Below are positions 34,991-44,805 of a DNA stretch of 64,000 nucleotides, piece after piece. The stretch covers positions 5,957-69,956 of the forward strand of contig JBLILH010000016.1 of NCBI GenBank assembly GCA_047636495.1, written 5' to 3'. The stretch's first letter is position 1, and every line of letters starts with the position of its first letter. The position numbers and the translations under genes were made by a program. Under the pieces are notes generated by a model. It did not search any database, was not told the DNA's origin, and saw nothing but the letters and a program-made list of their open reading frames with translations. Source of the DNA: Endobugula sp047636495 (lineage in GTDB: Bacteria > Pseudomonadota > Gammaproteobacteria > Pseudomonadales > Cellvibrionaceae).

Positions 34991-35522
34991 GGTAATACAC
35001 TCACCTCATATCTTACTCTAAAGCCATTCACTCATCACCAGCCTACCTACTAACCACAACCACAACCACAAAAAGCATGACCCGTTTCGCTAATAATTTT
35101 TCACTCCGTTTTTAATAAGGTAACCACGTTAAGTTGTTGCGCGAAAAAAATATCGTAGTGGTAATTAAAAACCCCTATAGCGCGCGTCGAAACACCCAAA
35201 GAATATCCAAGAAAAACCCAATGGTAGCTAACGGTCAACGCCAAAATACTGGCGTATACACTCAATATTATTGATCAATTCTGAAACCTATTATGTTCTA
35301 GCTCTACATAGAAGGTATACCGATGATCGATAGGCACACTGACCACTTGACAAAACAGCAAAGGATGTTTTGTCAACACACATAATTACATTCACTGAAG
35401 ATAATAATAGTCCGTAAGTTTATATTTAACCAGTCGTTATCGGGCAGCCCAAAAAAGCCAATTCAACTGGGCATGACGAATATCAATATCCATGCGCACC
35501 ACACAAAAAGCAGCAACTATTC
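34991..35522. other. Non-coding stretch between the HD-GYP and cysteine synthase genes
   Basis: Contains a small ACCACA tandem (35056-35071) and a degraded REP fragment near 35436-35480 (GGGCAGCCC, AACTGGGCATGACGA). No gene or RNA is supported. Confidence 0.5.
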
Positions 35523-36437
35523 TTATGGCAAAAATCCATCGATAGATAAATAACGCTCGCCAGTATCATAATTAAACCCTAACACCTGCGCGCCTTCGGC
35601 TAGCGTGGGTAATACTTGGTTAATCGCCGCTAGCGTTGCACCTGACGAGATACCGACCAACATGCCCTCTTCTGTTGCGCAGCGTCTTGCCATGTCTTTT
35701 GCGTCTTCGGCATCGACTTTAATGATGCCGTCTAACAAGTTAACATCTAGGTTTTTAGGAATAAAACCTGCACCAATACCTTGAATAGGATGAGGGCTAG
35801 GATCACCACCCGAAATCACCGGCGATGCTGATGGTTCGACCGCAAATATTTTTAATTGTGGCCATGCTTTTTTGAGGACTCGTGCACAAGCTGTAATGTG
35901 GCCACCTGTGCCTACGCCGGTCACGATGGCATCTAAACCATCGGGGAAATCGGCAAGTATTTCTTGCGCGGTATACTCAACGTGCACATCAATATTGGCA
36001 GGGTTTTCAAACTGCTGTGGCATCCATGCGTTTGGGGTTGCGGCCACTAGCTCTTGTGCTTTAGCAATCGCACCGATCATACCTTTTTCTTTTGCGGTTA
36101 ACTCAAATGTTGCACCGTAAGCCAGCATTAAGCGACGACGTTCTACCGACATACTCTCGGGCATCACCAACACCAACTTATAGCCTTTAACGGCAGCCAC
36201 CATCGCAAGGCCCACACCGGTATTACCCGAGGTTGGCTCAATAATGGTTGAACCGGGTGTTAACGACCCGTCTTTTTCAGCCGCTTCAATCATCGCCAAG
36301 GCAATTCGATCTTTAATCGAGCCGCCAGGGTTTGATCGCTCACTTTTAATCCACACGTTTTGCTTATCACCAAACAAACGCTGGGCTTTAATGTGTGGGG
36401 TATTACCGATAGTTTCTAGAATTGACTGCGCTTTCAT
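35523..36437 (-). CDS. cysK: Cysteine synthase (O-acetylserine sulfhydrylase)
   Basis: 304 residues, fold type II PLP enzyme. The PLP lysine is in NPGGSIKDRIA, the substrate loop is EPTSGNTGVGLA, and the phosphate-binding loop is GVGTGGHITACARVL; VGISSGA lies near the end. It makes cysteine from O-acetylserine and sulfide. Whether it is CysK or CysM type cannot be decided by motif alone; the GTGGH loop favours CysK. The region upstream carries a Fur-like site that may instead belong to hemP. Confidence 0.88.
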   Translation of the reverse strand: MKAQSILETIGNTPHIKAQRLFGDKQNVWIKSERSNPGGSIKDRIALAMIEAAEKDGSLTPGSTIIEPTSGNTGVGLAMVAAVKGYKLVLVMPESMSVERRRLMLAYGATFELTAKEKGMIGAIAKAQELVAATPNAWMPQQFENPANIDVHVEYTAQEILADFPDGLDAIVTGVGTGGHITACARVLKKAWPQLKIFAVEPSASPVISGGDPSPHPIQGIGAGFIPKNLDVNLLDGIIKVDAEDAKDMARRCATEEGMLVGISSGATLAAINQVLPTLAEGAQVLGFNYDTGERYLSIDGFLP

Positions 36438-36552
36438 GATGAGTTCCCAATTGTTTTGTTAAATATGGAGATGCGACACCCTCAAAGGTATGCCCTTATT
36501 GATGTTAAAACAAGGTCAAACTTCAGACATTTTCTATACGCGCCCTTTTTTT

Positions 36553-36571
36553 GGTAATGATTCTCAATTGC
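36553..36571. promoter_or_regulatory. Putative Fur box upstream of hemP
   Basis: GGTAATGATTCTCAATTGC matches the 19-bp Fur consensus at 13 positions by hand count. It lies 179 bp before hemP and 116 bp before the divergent cysteine synthase gene. Confidence 0.55.
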
Positions 36572-36749
36572 ATTGACATAACAAGAATAACCCTTTATTA
36601 TTCTCTACATCTAACTAGGTACGTACATCCTAAACCCAATGCTACGATGTGCGCGCCTTAGTGAGATGCCAACAATACGCAATATTATTACTTGAAGTCA
36701 ATATGTAAGAACGAGTCCGTTCGTCGCATTTATAATAGGCAAAGTACGT

Positions 36750-36917
36750 ATGAACACCCGCATTACAAATACGATGACAACATCGAGCGATCTCACTACC
36801 CGCAAAGTGTCTTCACGTGAATTATTACAAGGTGGAAAGAGATTAGTCATTCACCATGCGGGGGCAGATTACGTATTACAAGAGACGCGATCTCATAAAC
36901 TTATATTAACTAAGTAA
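36750..36917 (+). CDS. hemP: Hemin uptake protein HemP/HmuP
   Basis: 55 residues. The conserved core SSRELLQGGKRLVIHHAGAD, then YVLQETRSHKLILTK, is the HemP family (SxxLLxGxxxxxIxHxGxxYxLRxTRxGKLILTK). The family member HmuP acts as an activator of haem-uptake genes in Bradyrhizobium and relatives. It is followed by the broken hmuT-hmuV remnants, and a Fur-like site lies upstream. No haem-receptor gene is present nearby, so its target has probably been lost or lies elsewhere. Confidence 0.85.
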   Translation: MNTRITNTMTTSSDLTTRKVSSRELLQGGKRLVIHHAGADYVLQETRSHKLILTK

Positions 36918-37068
36918 TTAGTTGCGTTGTTGTTTTTAGCCAAGCCAATTGACCTCCCCCTCAGTTGTGTTAATCAGCCAGGCTATTTTTTTGTGAGCAG
37001 CCATTCTTATTCCGTCGAATAATAAAAACCCGTATCCTATCTTTCATTTTTAATATTTCTGGTAAAAC

Positions 37069-37440
37069 ATGAAGCCCCGACGATGCTTTTATCACGTATT
37101 TTTCACTCTGCTTTTTTCCATTTTCTTCGCATTAAGTTATGCCGATATTGAGCACGTCGCCGTTGCAGGTGGCTCTATCACCGAAATTATTTACCGCTTA
37201 GGCGAACAACACAAAATTGTCGGTGTGGACTCTACTAGCCAGTACCCAGTGGCGGCAAAAGACCACCCGTTATTGGGCTACGCACGCAATGTGTCCACCG
37301 AGGGCGTACTTTCGCTTAGCCCAGATTTATTTATTGGCGAAACCGATACTGGCCCCTCTAAAATCGTCAATCAAATTAAGGCGACGGGTGTAAATACCGT
37401 TATCACCAAATCATATCCGGTTAAACCAGCAACCACTTGA
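37069..37440 (+). pseudogene. hmuT: Truncated haem-binding periplasmic protein HmuT
   Basis: About 118 residues remain of a protein that normally has about 280. A signal peptide (FFTLLFSIFFALSYA) is followed by the HmuT N-terminal lobe: HVAVAGGSITEIIYRLGEQ, DSTSQYPVAAKDHPLLGYAR, LSPDLFIGETDTGP. After SYPVK the frame runs into hmuV sequence read out of frame and stops (37438-37440). The C-terminal lobe and all of the hmuU permease are missing. A secreted half protein might still be made, but haem transport is lost. Confidence 0.85.
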
Positions 37441-38039
37441 CCAATACTCTGCCGAACACTTATCCACTTTGCGAGCAGTAATGACCCAAGACTACGGCAT
37501 AGCCTTTAGCTTTACTGTAAGTGAAGTTGTTAGCATAGGTTGCTTTGTCTACGAGCAACAAATAGCTCGCTCAGAACGTGAATGCATTGTTGATGATGTT
37601 TGCGGTTTATGCACCTAAACGCATTGGCTGACCGGCAATTTACCACGCTCTCTGGCGGCGAGCAGCAACGCACCAACTGGCTAGAGTGCTGGCTCAATTA
37701 TGGTATCATTACCCTCACGATTCACCTCGCTATTTATTTTTAGATCAGCCCAACTCGAGTTTAAATATTTTTCATCAATACTAGATACTCTCGCTAACCA
37801 AGCAATTAACCCAACGCAATATCGGTGTGCTAGCAGTCGTCCATGACTTATTGCTCGCGGCCAGCTTTGCCGATTACTTGGCCTTACTCGAAAAAGGCAA
37901 TATCGTTACACAAGGTATACCTGCCGATGAACTCCAGCCACATTTCCTGTCTGCGGTTTATAGCATTAGTGCAGAGTTTTTTCAATATCCAGAAATGCTC
38001 AAACCGTCCGTTATTATCAAGGAAACTATGCGCACTTAA
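37427..38039 (+). pseudogene. hmuV: Remnant of haem ABC transporter ATPase HmuV
   Basis: Starting with QQPLDQYSAEHLSTLRAV, the sequence follows HmuV: QDYGIAFSFTVSEVVSIG, ADRQFTTLSGGEQQR (signature), then after a frame shift VLAQLWYHYPHDSPRYLFLDQ (Walker B, Gln for Glu), and after another NIGVLAVVHDLLLAASFADY (switch His), running to KETMRT. The Walker A part is absent. At least two frameshifts and several stops are present. The junction near 37427 shows that one deletion fused hmuT to hmuV and removed hmuU. Confidence 0.88.
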
Positions 38040-38181
38040 TCCTTCTTGCATTCACTCTTTACCTCAGTTTTATTTAGCATTAACTCTTTGCATTCACTCT
38101 TTGCATTAACTCTTTGCATTAACCCACCAATTGATTACTGCGCCTACCTCGGCAGGTTACTCTCTGCTTACAAATACAATT

Positions 38182-38200
38182 GACAACGATTATCATTTGC
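38182..38200. promoter_or_regulatory. Putative Fur box upstream of bfd
   Basis: GACAACGATTATCATTTGC matches the 19-bp Fur consensus at 14 positions by hand count, 38 bp before the bfd start. Fur control of bfd is well established in Gammaproteobacteria. Confidence 0.7.
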
Positions 38201-38238
38201 ATTAGAATTCATATCATTACTTCAAGAGCGTAGATATT

Positions 38239-38469
38239 ATGTTTGTTTGTCTTTGCAAGGGTATTACCGACACACAGATTAAGCAGTCGATTCAAAATGG
38301 GGCATCTAGCTTACATGACATTAGGCGTGAGCTTGGTGTAGCGACACAATGCTGTAAATGTTTGCCCGATGCTAGGGCGATAGTCAACGAAGCCCTAAAA
38401 CAACGAGCCACGAATAACCACACTACGCCACTATCGGCTTTTTCATCAAACCTTTTTTTTCCTGCATAG
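38239..38469 (+). CDS. bfd: Bacterioferritin-associated ferredoxin
   Basis: 76 residues. It has the BFD [2Fe-2S] pattern: VCLCKGITD (CxC) and later TQCCKCLPDAR (CxxC within CCKC), with the helix IKQSIQNGASSLHDIRRELGV. It reduces the iron core of bacterioferritin so that iron can be mobilised under starvation. It is alone, behind a Fur box; no bfr gene is in the window. The C-terminal SAFSSNLFFPA stretch is not typical and may derive from adjacent repeat DNA. Confidence 0.9.
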   Translation: MFVCLCKGITDTQIKQSIQNGASSLHDIRRELGVATQCCKCLPDARAIVNEALKQRATNNHTTPLSAFSSNLFFPA

Positions 38470-38591
38470 GCCTTTGCTACGCAAGCGAAAAAAAAATCGA
38501 TGTCGCTGCCAGTAATATTTTTCATTCAATCAATGGCTTATGTAAAAATTATATTTTCTCGATAAGTCGGAGTAGACCCCCCCCCCTAAAT

Positions 38592-40160
38592 TCACGATAA
38601 CCCATCCGCTATTCCAGAAATTATATCCAGAAGATAATGCCAGAATGAGACCTCCGATTTACGGCAGGTTTTCTTAAGGCTAGTAAAGGTATCTCGGCAT
38701 TCTCGCCTTGTATCGCTGCGGGTGCCGCCACTGACCTTTCTCTTTTTTACATAATCCTGAATATCCGTCTCGCTGTCATTCGTGTGCGAAGGGACGTCAG
38801 GAAGTGTCAACGCCCGTAATAATGCTGATTTTTTTGTGGATACGGTTGAGCCATTGATTTAATAATTCATAACGTGTTCGCTGAGTAACATGTTCGCTGA
38901 GTAAATAAGCGATCAAAACGCGACTCTAATGATATTTTTGGATTCGAATCGGGCTGAACCTTGTAAGCTTTCAGGACTCAATAAAAATTCAATATTTCAT
39001 CGCGGCCCTTAGCAATATCCTGCCGATGCTTTTCGTTTAAAGGAACCCGCGTATGAACCAAACGCTCGGTATGAATCCAGCACCAAGCTGAAGAAGGTTA
39101 AATTGTCCCGCGTCGTCAATGACAATGACTAAGTCTTAGCACAGGCCATTTGCTGGGCATTGCCGAATAAAGCACCCTCGGTTGCTATACGCCGATGCCG
39201 TGGCGAGGTGACTCCCAAGGTATCTAGGCGTTCCTCCCAGAGAATAGCGTCAGCAATAAACGCCCATTCGCTTTCCAGTAAACGGGTTAACGGTTATTGG
39301 GGCAGCGGTTGCTTTTTCCAGTAAGCAAGTGCCTCATTGTTGATGCAATAAGCTTTATCTCCTGCACACAACCATTCCAAAAAATTCGTTCGACTTTTGG
39401 AGTTTGTCGATTGAAACCAAACAAAAAAATGCGTTTCCTACCTGAGTAACATAGCCATTGGCTCCCCTGTGACGTGCACCCGAATCATTAACGTTCACAT
39501 AGTTCGACACGGCTGAAGCCGTGATTAATATGTCATCTTTCTCCTGATGAAAACTTTCTTTCCCTGCAGATAGCAGATTATTAATTTCACCCGCAGAAAT
39601 ATCAACGCCCCATTCTCGCAGTGGCTCAAGTAGCAAGGGTGACGCGGCAATGGTGGTGCTGACAAAGAATATAGCTAAGCAAGGGAGGGCCGAAATGACG
39701 ATTATTAATGCATCAGGTCATTGTCTTAGCAGAGTTTGACCGTCTGGCGTTACCCCGCGAGCCAATCGATAGCGGGCATTTTGCGTTTCAATGCGTAATG
39801 CCTGAACGACAAAATCTCGATAGCCTTTGAATCCAGACCCCGAGGGGATGTCGTCTTTGGGTTTAATCACTCGCTCTTCAAGAATAACTAGCGTTGCATT
39901 CTTGGCACGTCTTTTTGAACCCGCTCGCTTTTTCTATGTTGTCAGTGCCGAGTTGTTGTCCTTGGGTTTATCAGTTTCTTTATCTAGTTTACTGGGCTTG
40001 AATATCGGTCGTTTTTTCTCGCCTTTCAATACTGCCTTTCAATTTTTTAATACGTCAAGTTCTTCAGCTTGTCGCTGTATTACTTGGATACACTCTTCCA
40101 ATAACGCCCATAACGCTTTGACCGTCAGGGTCTATCTTATCACGGGTTTTTTAAGTCCAT
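38592..40160 (-). pseudogene. Decayed IS66-like transposase
   Basis: Read from ATG 40160 on the minus strand with many stops and frame shifts. TVKALWALLEECIQVIQRQA comes first, then KPSKLDKE, KKRAGSKRRAKN and GFKGYRDFVVQ. SAGEINNLLSAGKESFHQEK and VNVNDSGARHRGANGY (DDE first Asp region) follow, then a TLPDVPSH...RRECRDTFTSLKKTCRK segment ending SFWHYLLD. This order is that of IS66-type transposases with an N-terminal coiled coil. The element is beyond repair. Short frames on both strands over this span are by-products. Confidence 0.75.
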
Positions 40161-40443
40161 TTTTTGCCCTCAGAACGCCATATAAGACATTAAAATAGTG
40201 GCTCCTAGAGGTAGGCCTATCATTATCAAACCAACTCACAAGGCCATTAAAAGCCCGCCATTTGACATCTGGCGACCTAGGCTTAAATGGTTCTGACTTT
40301 GTTGTTTTCACACTAAAAGCCTGTCAAGTACCATTCTTTATTTTTTAGACATATTGGCTTTGCCCCGACGTGTTCAAAAGTTACGCTCTGAACGGTCAAA
40401 CTATTGATACTATTGATTTTTCTATCGCTACGCTGGCGTGAGT

Positions 40444-40956
40444 GACCCCTGAATGGCGACTAGCCACACTGATTAATGTCAGCATCCATTTATATATTGT
40501 TGTCATGCTTTCGCAAAACTTACCCGGAATCACCATGTCAAAAAGTTATAGCTACCTCACCTCCATTAAACCCTGATCAGTACTGGGATAGTGAATATGG
40601 CTCTTGCCCCTGCGGGCGGGTTTAGCCTCTATCTGGCAGCTATTTCTGCAGCCGTTTGCATGAACAAACAAGTCGATTCGGATAAAGAGCAACGCTATAA
40701 AGCGACTATATGGACAGGTGTGTTTTATATGGTCGCGGCTTGTGGGCAGCGGCGGTGATCACACTATTTTTTGTCGCTGCCTAGCATCTTAATGACGATG
40801 CTGGCAGGCCTGGCGTTATTAGGTACATTACTTCTGTGCCTGCAAAGCGCCTTTAACGATACCCCTAGCAACGCCCCCTACCAAAAGGCGGCACTAATCA
40901 CCTTATTAATAGGGCTATCCAATATTACTTTTTTAAGTGTAAATGCCATTATGTGA
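40444..40956 (+). pseudogene. benE: Remnant of a benzoate/H+ symporter (BenE family)
   Basis: EWRLATLINVSIHLYIVVML, then SQNLPGI, is followed (after a stop and frame changes) by MALAPAGGFSLYLAAISAAV, CMNKQVDSDKEQRYKATIWT, GVFYMVA and SLPSILMTMLAGLALLG with QKAALITLLIGLSN. This corresponds to the C-terminal half of BenE (MASQNLPG...LAPFGGxxxNLAAITAAICMG). Stops and at least two frameshifts are present, and the N-terminal half is missing next to the IS66 remnant, which suggests the insertion destroyed it. Confidence 0.8.
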
Positions 40957-41135
40957 GGGTTAATAGTCGGCTTGAGCTACTTTTGGTCTTAACAAAAGTG
41001 GGGCCATAAAAAATCATCTCCGTAAAATAAAAACCGCCACAGCATGCTCACCGTAGAATGTTTGAAATAATATATAAGTTAGTTGTCGCAACCTTGTTGT
41101 ACACGCACTCAAACATCACGCGGTATTGATAATCC

Positions 41136-42371
41136 ATGACCCAAAATAATTTACCACAACAACATGGTTCCTATTCTGCTCAACATGTACATGTCACACC
41201 GTTGAGTGAAAATTGCCAGCCGTCTGGTCATTACTTACAACACCTCGAGCTAAAGCCATTCCCATCAGAGCCTCATATCAACAGCAACGTTGACTTGAAT
41301 TCTGTAAAAGCCCCTGTTGCGAATTTAGGCGAGGTTGTCATACCTTACGCGCCCAGTGTGACGTTACCCAATGGTAATTTGGCCATTCCCCAGCATTATT
41401 TGCGCTTCGAACACCACTTAGAATCGATTCAAGAGATTATTAGCCATATTAGCCCTATTCCATTAACCCCTATTTTTGCCGATAAGGACGAGTATGGGTG
41501 CTATGTACAGGTGGGTATCATTGGTGAAGAAAACTACGATCGAAGTAATACCATATTGCCCAAGAAAATTGTTTATGGTCGCAAATGGCGAGTAGAGGAC
41601 CATACACCTACATCTGAGATTATTCAGACTGCCTTTTTAGCGGTTAAAAAGTTGTGGGAACATGAAATTCGTGAATTCTTTGTTGTTAAAGAGCAAAACA
41701 GTAATAAAACTAGCGCACTGTTTAGCTGCCACCATGATCTTCCACTTATGGCGAACAACGGTGACTTGATCGCTTCTAGCATAAGCACCCACCAAGACAC
41801 GCAAGAAAGCGCTCAGGAAGACATTATTCAGTTATTAAAAAGGATTACATTTAAGCATCACACTTTTACCATTACTGAGTTTTTGGTGCGCAGACAAAAC
41901 ACCATCATTGATCTTCATCTAGAAAAACCCTTGTTCCCCATGCACAAAGTCCATGGGGAAACATCACCTTTTGATAATTTTAGCACCTCACTAGTATTGG
42001 AACAGCTTAACCCGAGCGATTTCTTATATGGGCTAATGGATGCACTGATTGCCTATAGCGATCAACTGATAGAAGAGGGTTTTGCATACAAAAGTTTCGC
42101 CCGTTTTAGCCGGCAACATGACCCACTGAGTATCGCTGCGTTATCGATCGCTTCACGGCCTTACGCAGAACATATGCAGGATCAAACTTTCGCTTCTACT
42201 TTTCAGAAAATCAACTACGAAACCGACACCTGTCGAGTACCCAATATAGGTAACGGTGCGCTCGCCGAGAAAAACCGTCGAATAATCGACGCCGTTGAAG
42301 GACTTACGGGGCACTTGCCACATGGTTTCACAAAAGACAATGTGGATCCAAGGGGTGAGTCAAAGGGGTGA
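41136..42371 (+). CDS. Large cytoplasmic protein of unknown function
   Basis: 411 residues, no signal peptide or membrane helix. The first ~75 residues are low-complexity and His/Asn/Pro rich. The central part is a compact-looking domain (LESIQEIISHISPIPLTPIF, GCYVQVGIIGEENYDRSN, KKIVYGRKWRVEDHTPTSEI, HEIREFFVV). The C-terminal half is helical (FLYGLMDALIAYSDQLIEEG). Codon use and length suggest a true gene, but I do not recognise the family. The last residues (DPRGESKG) and the stop lie at the edge of the RAYT-type repeat that follows, so the original end may have been lost. Confidence 0.65.
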   Translation: MTQNNLPQQHGSYSAQHVHVTPLSENCQPSGHYLQHLELKPFPSEPHINSNVDLNSVKAPVANLGEVVIPYAPSVTLPNGNLAIPQHYLRFEHHLESIQEIISHISPIPLTPIFADKDEYGCYVQVGIIGEENYDRSNTILPKKIVYGRKWRVEDHTPTSEIIQTAFLAVKKLWEHEIREFFVVKEQNSNKTSALFSCHHDLPLMANNGDLIASSISTHQDTQESAQEDIIQLLKRITFKHHTFTITEFLVRRQNTIIDLHLEKPLFPMHKVHGETSPFDNFSTSLVLEQLNPSDFLYGLMDALIAYSDQLIEEGFAYKSFARFSRQHDPLSIAALSIASRPYAEHMQDQTFASTFQKINYETDTCRVPNIGNGALAEKNRRIIDAVEGLTGHLPHGFTKDNVDPRGESKG

Positions 42372-42374
42372 ATC

Positions 42375-42605
42375 AAAGGGGTCAGAGCCGAATGGCACTT
42401 ACTTAAGCTTGTCATTCCGGCGAAAGCCGGAATCTATCTCAAATATGGCACTGTTTATTCAGCATGGATGCCGGGTCAAGCCCGGAATGACGAGATGGAG
42501 GAAGTGATTTAGTTGCTTAAGTAAGTGCCATTAGGGTCAGAGCCCTTTTAATGTTTAATTAATCTTATCACAGCTTCTAGGCGGGGAAGAAAGGGCTCTG
42601 ACCCT
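42375..42605. repeat. Composite repeat: RAYT-type REP pair carrying an inserted REP element with 18-bp inverted ends
   Basis: GGGGTCAGAGCC (42379-42390) is followed by an 18-bp inverted repeat, AATGGCACTTACTTAAGC (42391-42408), with its exact complement at 42515-42532. The enclosed DNA is a well-kept GTCATTCCGGCGAAAGCCGG / CCGGGTCAAGCCCGGAATGA unit. After it AGGGTCAGAGCCCTTT (42533-42548) recurs and pairs with AAAGGGCTCTGACCCT (42590-42605). So one element sits inside another, flanked by a direct GGGTCAGAGCC repeat. Confidence 0.8.
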
Positions 42606-42971
42606 TTAATTGACCCCTTTAATTCTCATTAGCTTTATCAGTACCACCCAAAGTTGTGTGATTGGTTAATGGGATAAGAATTTTTTTATTTGCATCTCCT
42701 TTCTTGCTTCATTTATAAACTGGATTATTTTTCAATTTTTAAGGACAAGAACATAACTAAAAAGATTCCTTACACTAATTACTTGGCAATAATAAAACAC
42801 TGACATTGCCTTTGTTGTATTTTAAAACTTAGCGCTGAATGCTAAGCAACTATTATTAATTTTTACAATTAGCTTAACAATAGAAAAGCCAAAAAATATT
42901 TTTCTGCCCTTAATCACCAAGATTTTTTATTAAAAATTGAAACAATGCCTTGGTTCTTATAGAAAGGTGGC
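42606..42971. other. AT-rich non-coding stretch
   Basis: About 365 bp of AT-rich DNA downstream of the minus-strand DUF2141 gene. No gene, RNA or clear terminator was found. Confidence 0.5.
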
Positions 42972-43502
42972 TCAATAAGTCAATCTAATCGTCAGATCAA
43001 GGTTTTTCCCATCGTACGAAAAGCTAGTGGCTTCGAACGTAGGTGCACTCACCAAGGCTTTTGCGTCGGCTGAAAAACCGAAGTCTTCTGTGGGGACCCC
43101 TAGAAAGTTAGTGCCAAGCTTACCGTCTTTATTTTTATCATGAATGACTACCAATGAATATGTGCCTGGAGGGATATCTAAAAAGTTGCAACGCGCCTGC
43201 GTATCTCGAATTTTTAACATCACTATATTGCTTGCCGAGTTCAAAAACTCAGTAGGAAAACCCGTTGAAGATTCGAAAATAGCACAAGCTACAATCCCAG
43301 CGCTGCTTTTAATATTTGGAATTTTTACTTGAATGCTAGAGCACGACGATTGGGCAAAGGCGATGGCAGGAAGATGCGCAAACACTAACACGGTCCACCA
43401 TGCTAGCCACCGAAACCCCATTGAGAAACTTATCACTTGATGTCTGACAGTGGAGGCCAATGTAGGCATACAATCAGTTGATTCGCTTATTATTTTCTTC
43501 AT
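42972..43502 (-). CDS. Exported DUF2141 protein
   Basis: 176 residues from ATG 43502, chosen because AGGAGA stands 11 bp upstream; the open frame before it is unlike the family. A long n-region precedes the signal helix (FRWLAWWTVLVFAHLPAIAFAQ). The mature part has the DUF2141 pattern: IQVKIPNIKSSAGIVACAIF, CNFLDIPPGTYSLVVIHDKN, KDGKLGTNFLGVPTEDFGFS, then FDGxNLDLTIRL-like end. This is a small beta-sandwich secreted domain of unknown role. The next gene on the same strand is 203 bp further upstream. Confidence 0.82.
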   Translation of the reverse strand: MKKIISESTDCMPTLASTVRHQVISFSMGFRWLAWWTVLVFAHLPAIAFAQSSCSSIQVKIPNIKSSAGIVACAIFESSTGFPTEFLNSASNIVMLKIRDTQARCNFLDIPPGTYSLVVIHDKNKDGKLGTNFLGVPTEDFGFSADAKALVSAPTFEATSFSYDGKNLDLTIRLTY

Positions 43503-43705
43503 AAATTCTATCTCCTGAACCTGGATGGATCCGAAATTAGAGGCCGAGCGTCTTGATAAACTGCAACTGTTAGCCAGCATTGCATTAAAACATTAGTTGC
43601 CCCGAGTGGCCATACGCAAACTCAATAAAACTTTCGATAGATTAATTTTTTAGGTTGATAAATGATATTGAATTTGTTGCCGATAACTTAGTCCTATTTC
43701 TTTCA

Positions 43706-44113
43706 TCAAGGTCCTATTTTTATATCACTTTTTTTCAAACAGGTATTACTGAAGTCGTCAAACTTATCGCATGTGGTTTGCACGAATAACTTATGTGGCG
43801 GGAAGAAAGAACACTTTGTCCGATAATAGCATGTGCTACTGAACTTATCCCATTGCTGACATTCTTCAACACATTCTAGATTTTTGTATGTATAAGTCGT
43901 TTTTTCAAACAGGCACTTATTATTAAAATCATCCCAGTGCTGACAGTCATTGAGGGCCAAGGGTATATCATTAGTTAACGGCTGATCGCAGGTGACGGTA
44001 AGGTCTCCCTGACGAAATTTTTCTCCCGTGTCGAGTCTTATCTCTTTTGCCCCGACATTCCCTGCCAAAGACATCACTCCTGTAATTAAACTCATCAATA
44101 TATGTCTGTTCAT
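43706..44113 (-). CDS. Exported protein with three CxxWDxFxxxC-type repeats
   Basis: 135 residues. Signal peptide 1-22 (ILMSLITGVMSLAGNVGA). The mature chain has three repeats of a Cys-rich unit: CQHWDDFNNKC, CQQWDKFSSTC and CDKFDDFSNTC, with further Cys (CDQP, CVEEC, RTKC). Regular Cys spacing in an exported protein suggests disulfides. I know no family for it. AGGAAT stands 7 bp before the start. It is separate from the DUF2141 gene downstream. Confidence 0.65.
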   Translation of the reverse strand: MNRHILMSLITGVMSLAGNVGAKEIRLDTGEKFRQGDLTVTCDQPLTNDIPLALNDCQHWDDFNNKCLFEKTTYTYKNLECVEECQQWDKFSSTCYYRTKCSFFPPHKLFVQTTCDKFDDFSNTCLKKSDIKIGP

Positions 44114-44805
44114 GATAGGATTCCTTATTGTCTTAATTTATCTATAATCAAACTTATAATGATTAGAGTTTATGTGAAAGGGAAAGCCAAAATTTATTAA
44201 TGACCTAACAGTCTAAAATTGAGGAATGACTACCTCACATAAAAATTATGCAGCATCATCTTATTGTTGTTTAGTCACAAGTCATGTATACAAAGATTAT
44301 ATTAGACTCTTCATAAATTGTGATGTAATACTATTTTTAATAGCACATATAATTTTAATAAAAAAATCTTAATAAAAAAACTTAAGTATTTTTTGATCAA
44401 TTAATTTATTTTTTAAGAGCTTAACATATATAAGTTTATATTGTGTATGAAGCCATACATAAATTTCAAGAAGAAAAAATTCTAAGATATAGGCCAATTA
44501 ATTATTAGTCATTTTTAACGTATTTAGATATGAAAATAAATAACTATTTCCCGTTTAGTGTCAGTTACTTGCAAAGAGGTAAGAATATATAAATAAATAA
44601 ATAAACTAAATAAACAGAACACCCACCGATACACAAACCTGAAAATATTAAGGTGAATTCCTCAACAATTTACGTCATCATTATGAAAATCATGAAGGGC
44701 GTCGAGATAAGTGTACAAGTTACTCAAAAAACCAAATTGTAGGCGAGCGAGATCCAAGATCTACGAAGCACCTCCAAAATAGAAAGGGCTGTGTTCGGTA
44801 GGGGG
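44114..44805. other. Very AT-rich intergenic region (690 bp)
   Basis: Visibly richer in A and T than its surroundings, with no frame that has a start, ribosome-binding site and protein-like composition. It must contain the promoter of the Cys-repeat protein. It lies next to a dead RAYT transposase, so it may be the scar of a transferred segment. Confidence 0.5.

Noticed and set aside
39827..40198. 123-residue plus-strand frame
   Set aside because: It is the antisense of the IS66-like transposase pseudogene, whose minus-strand reading gives recognisable motifs.
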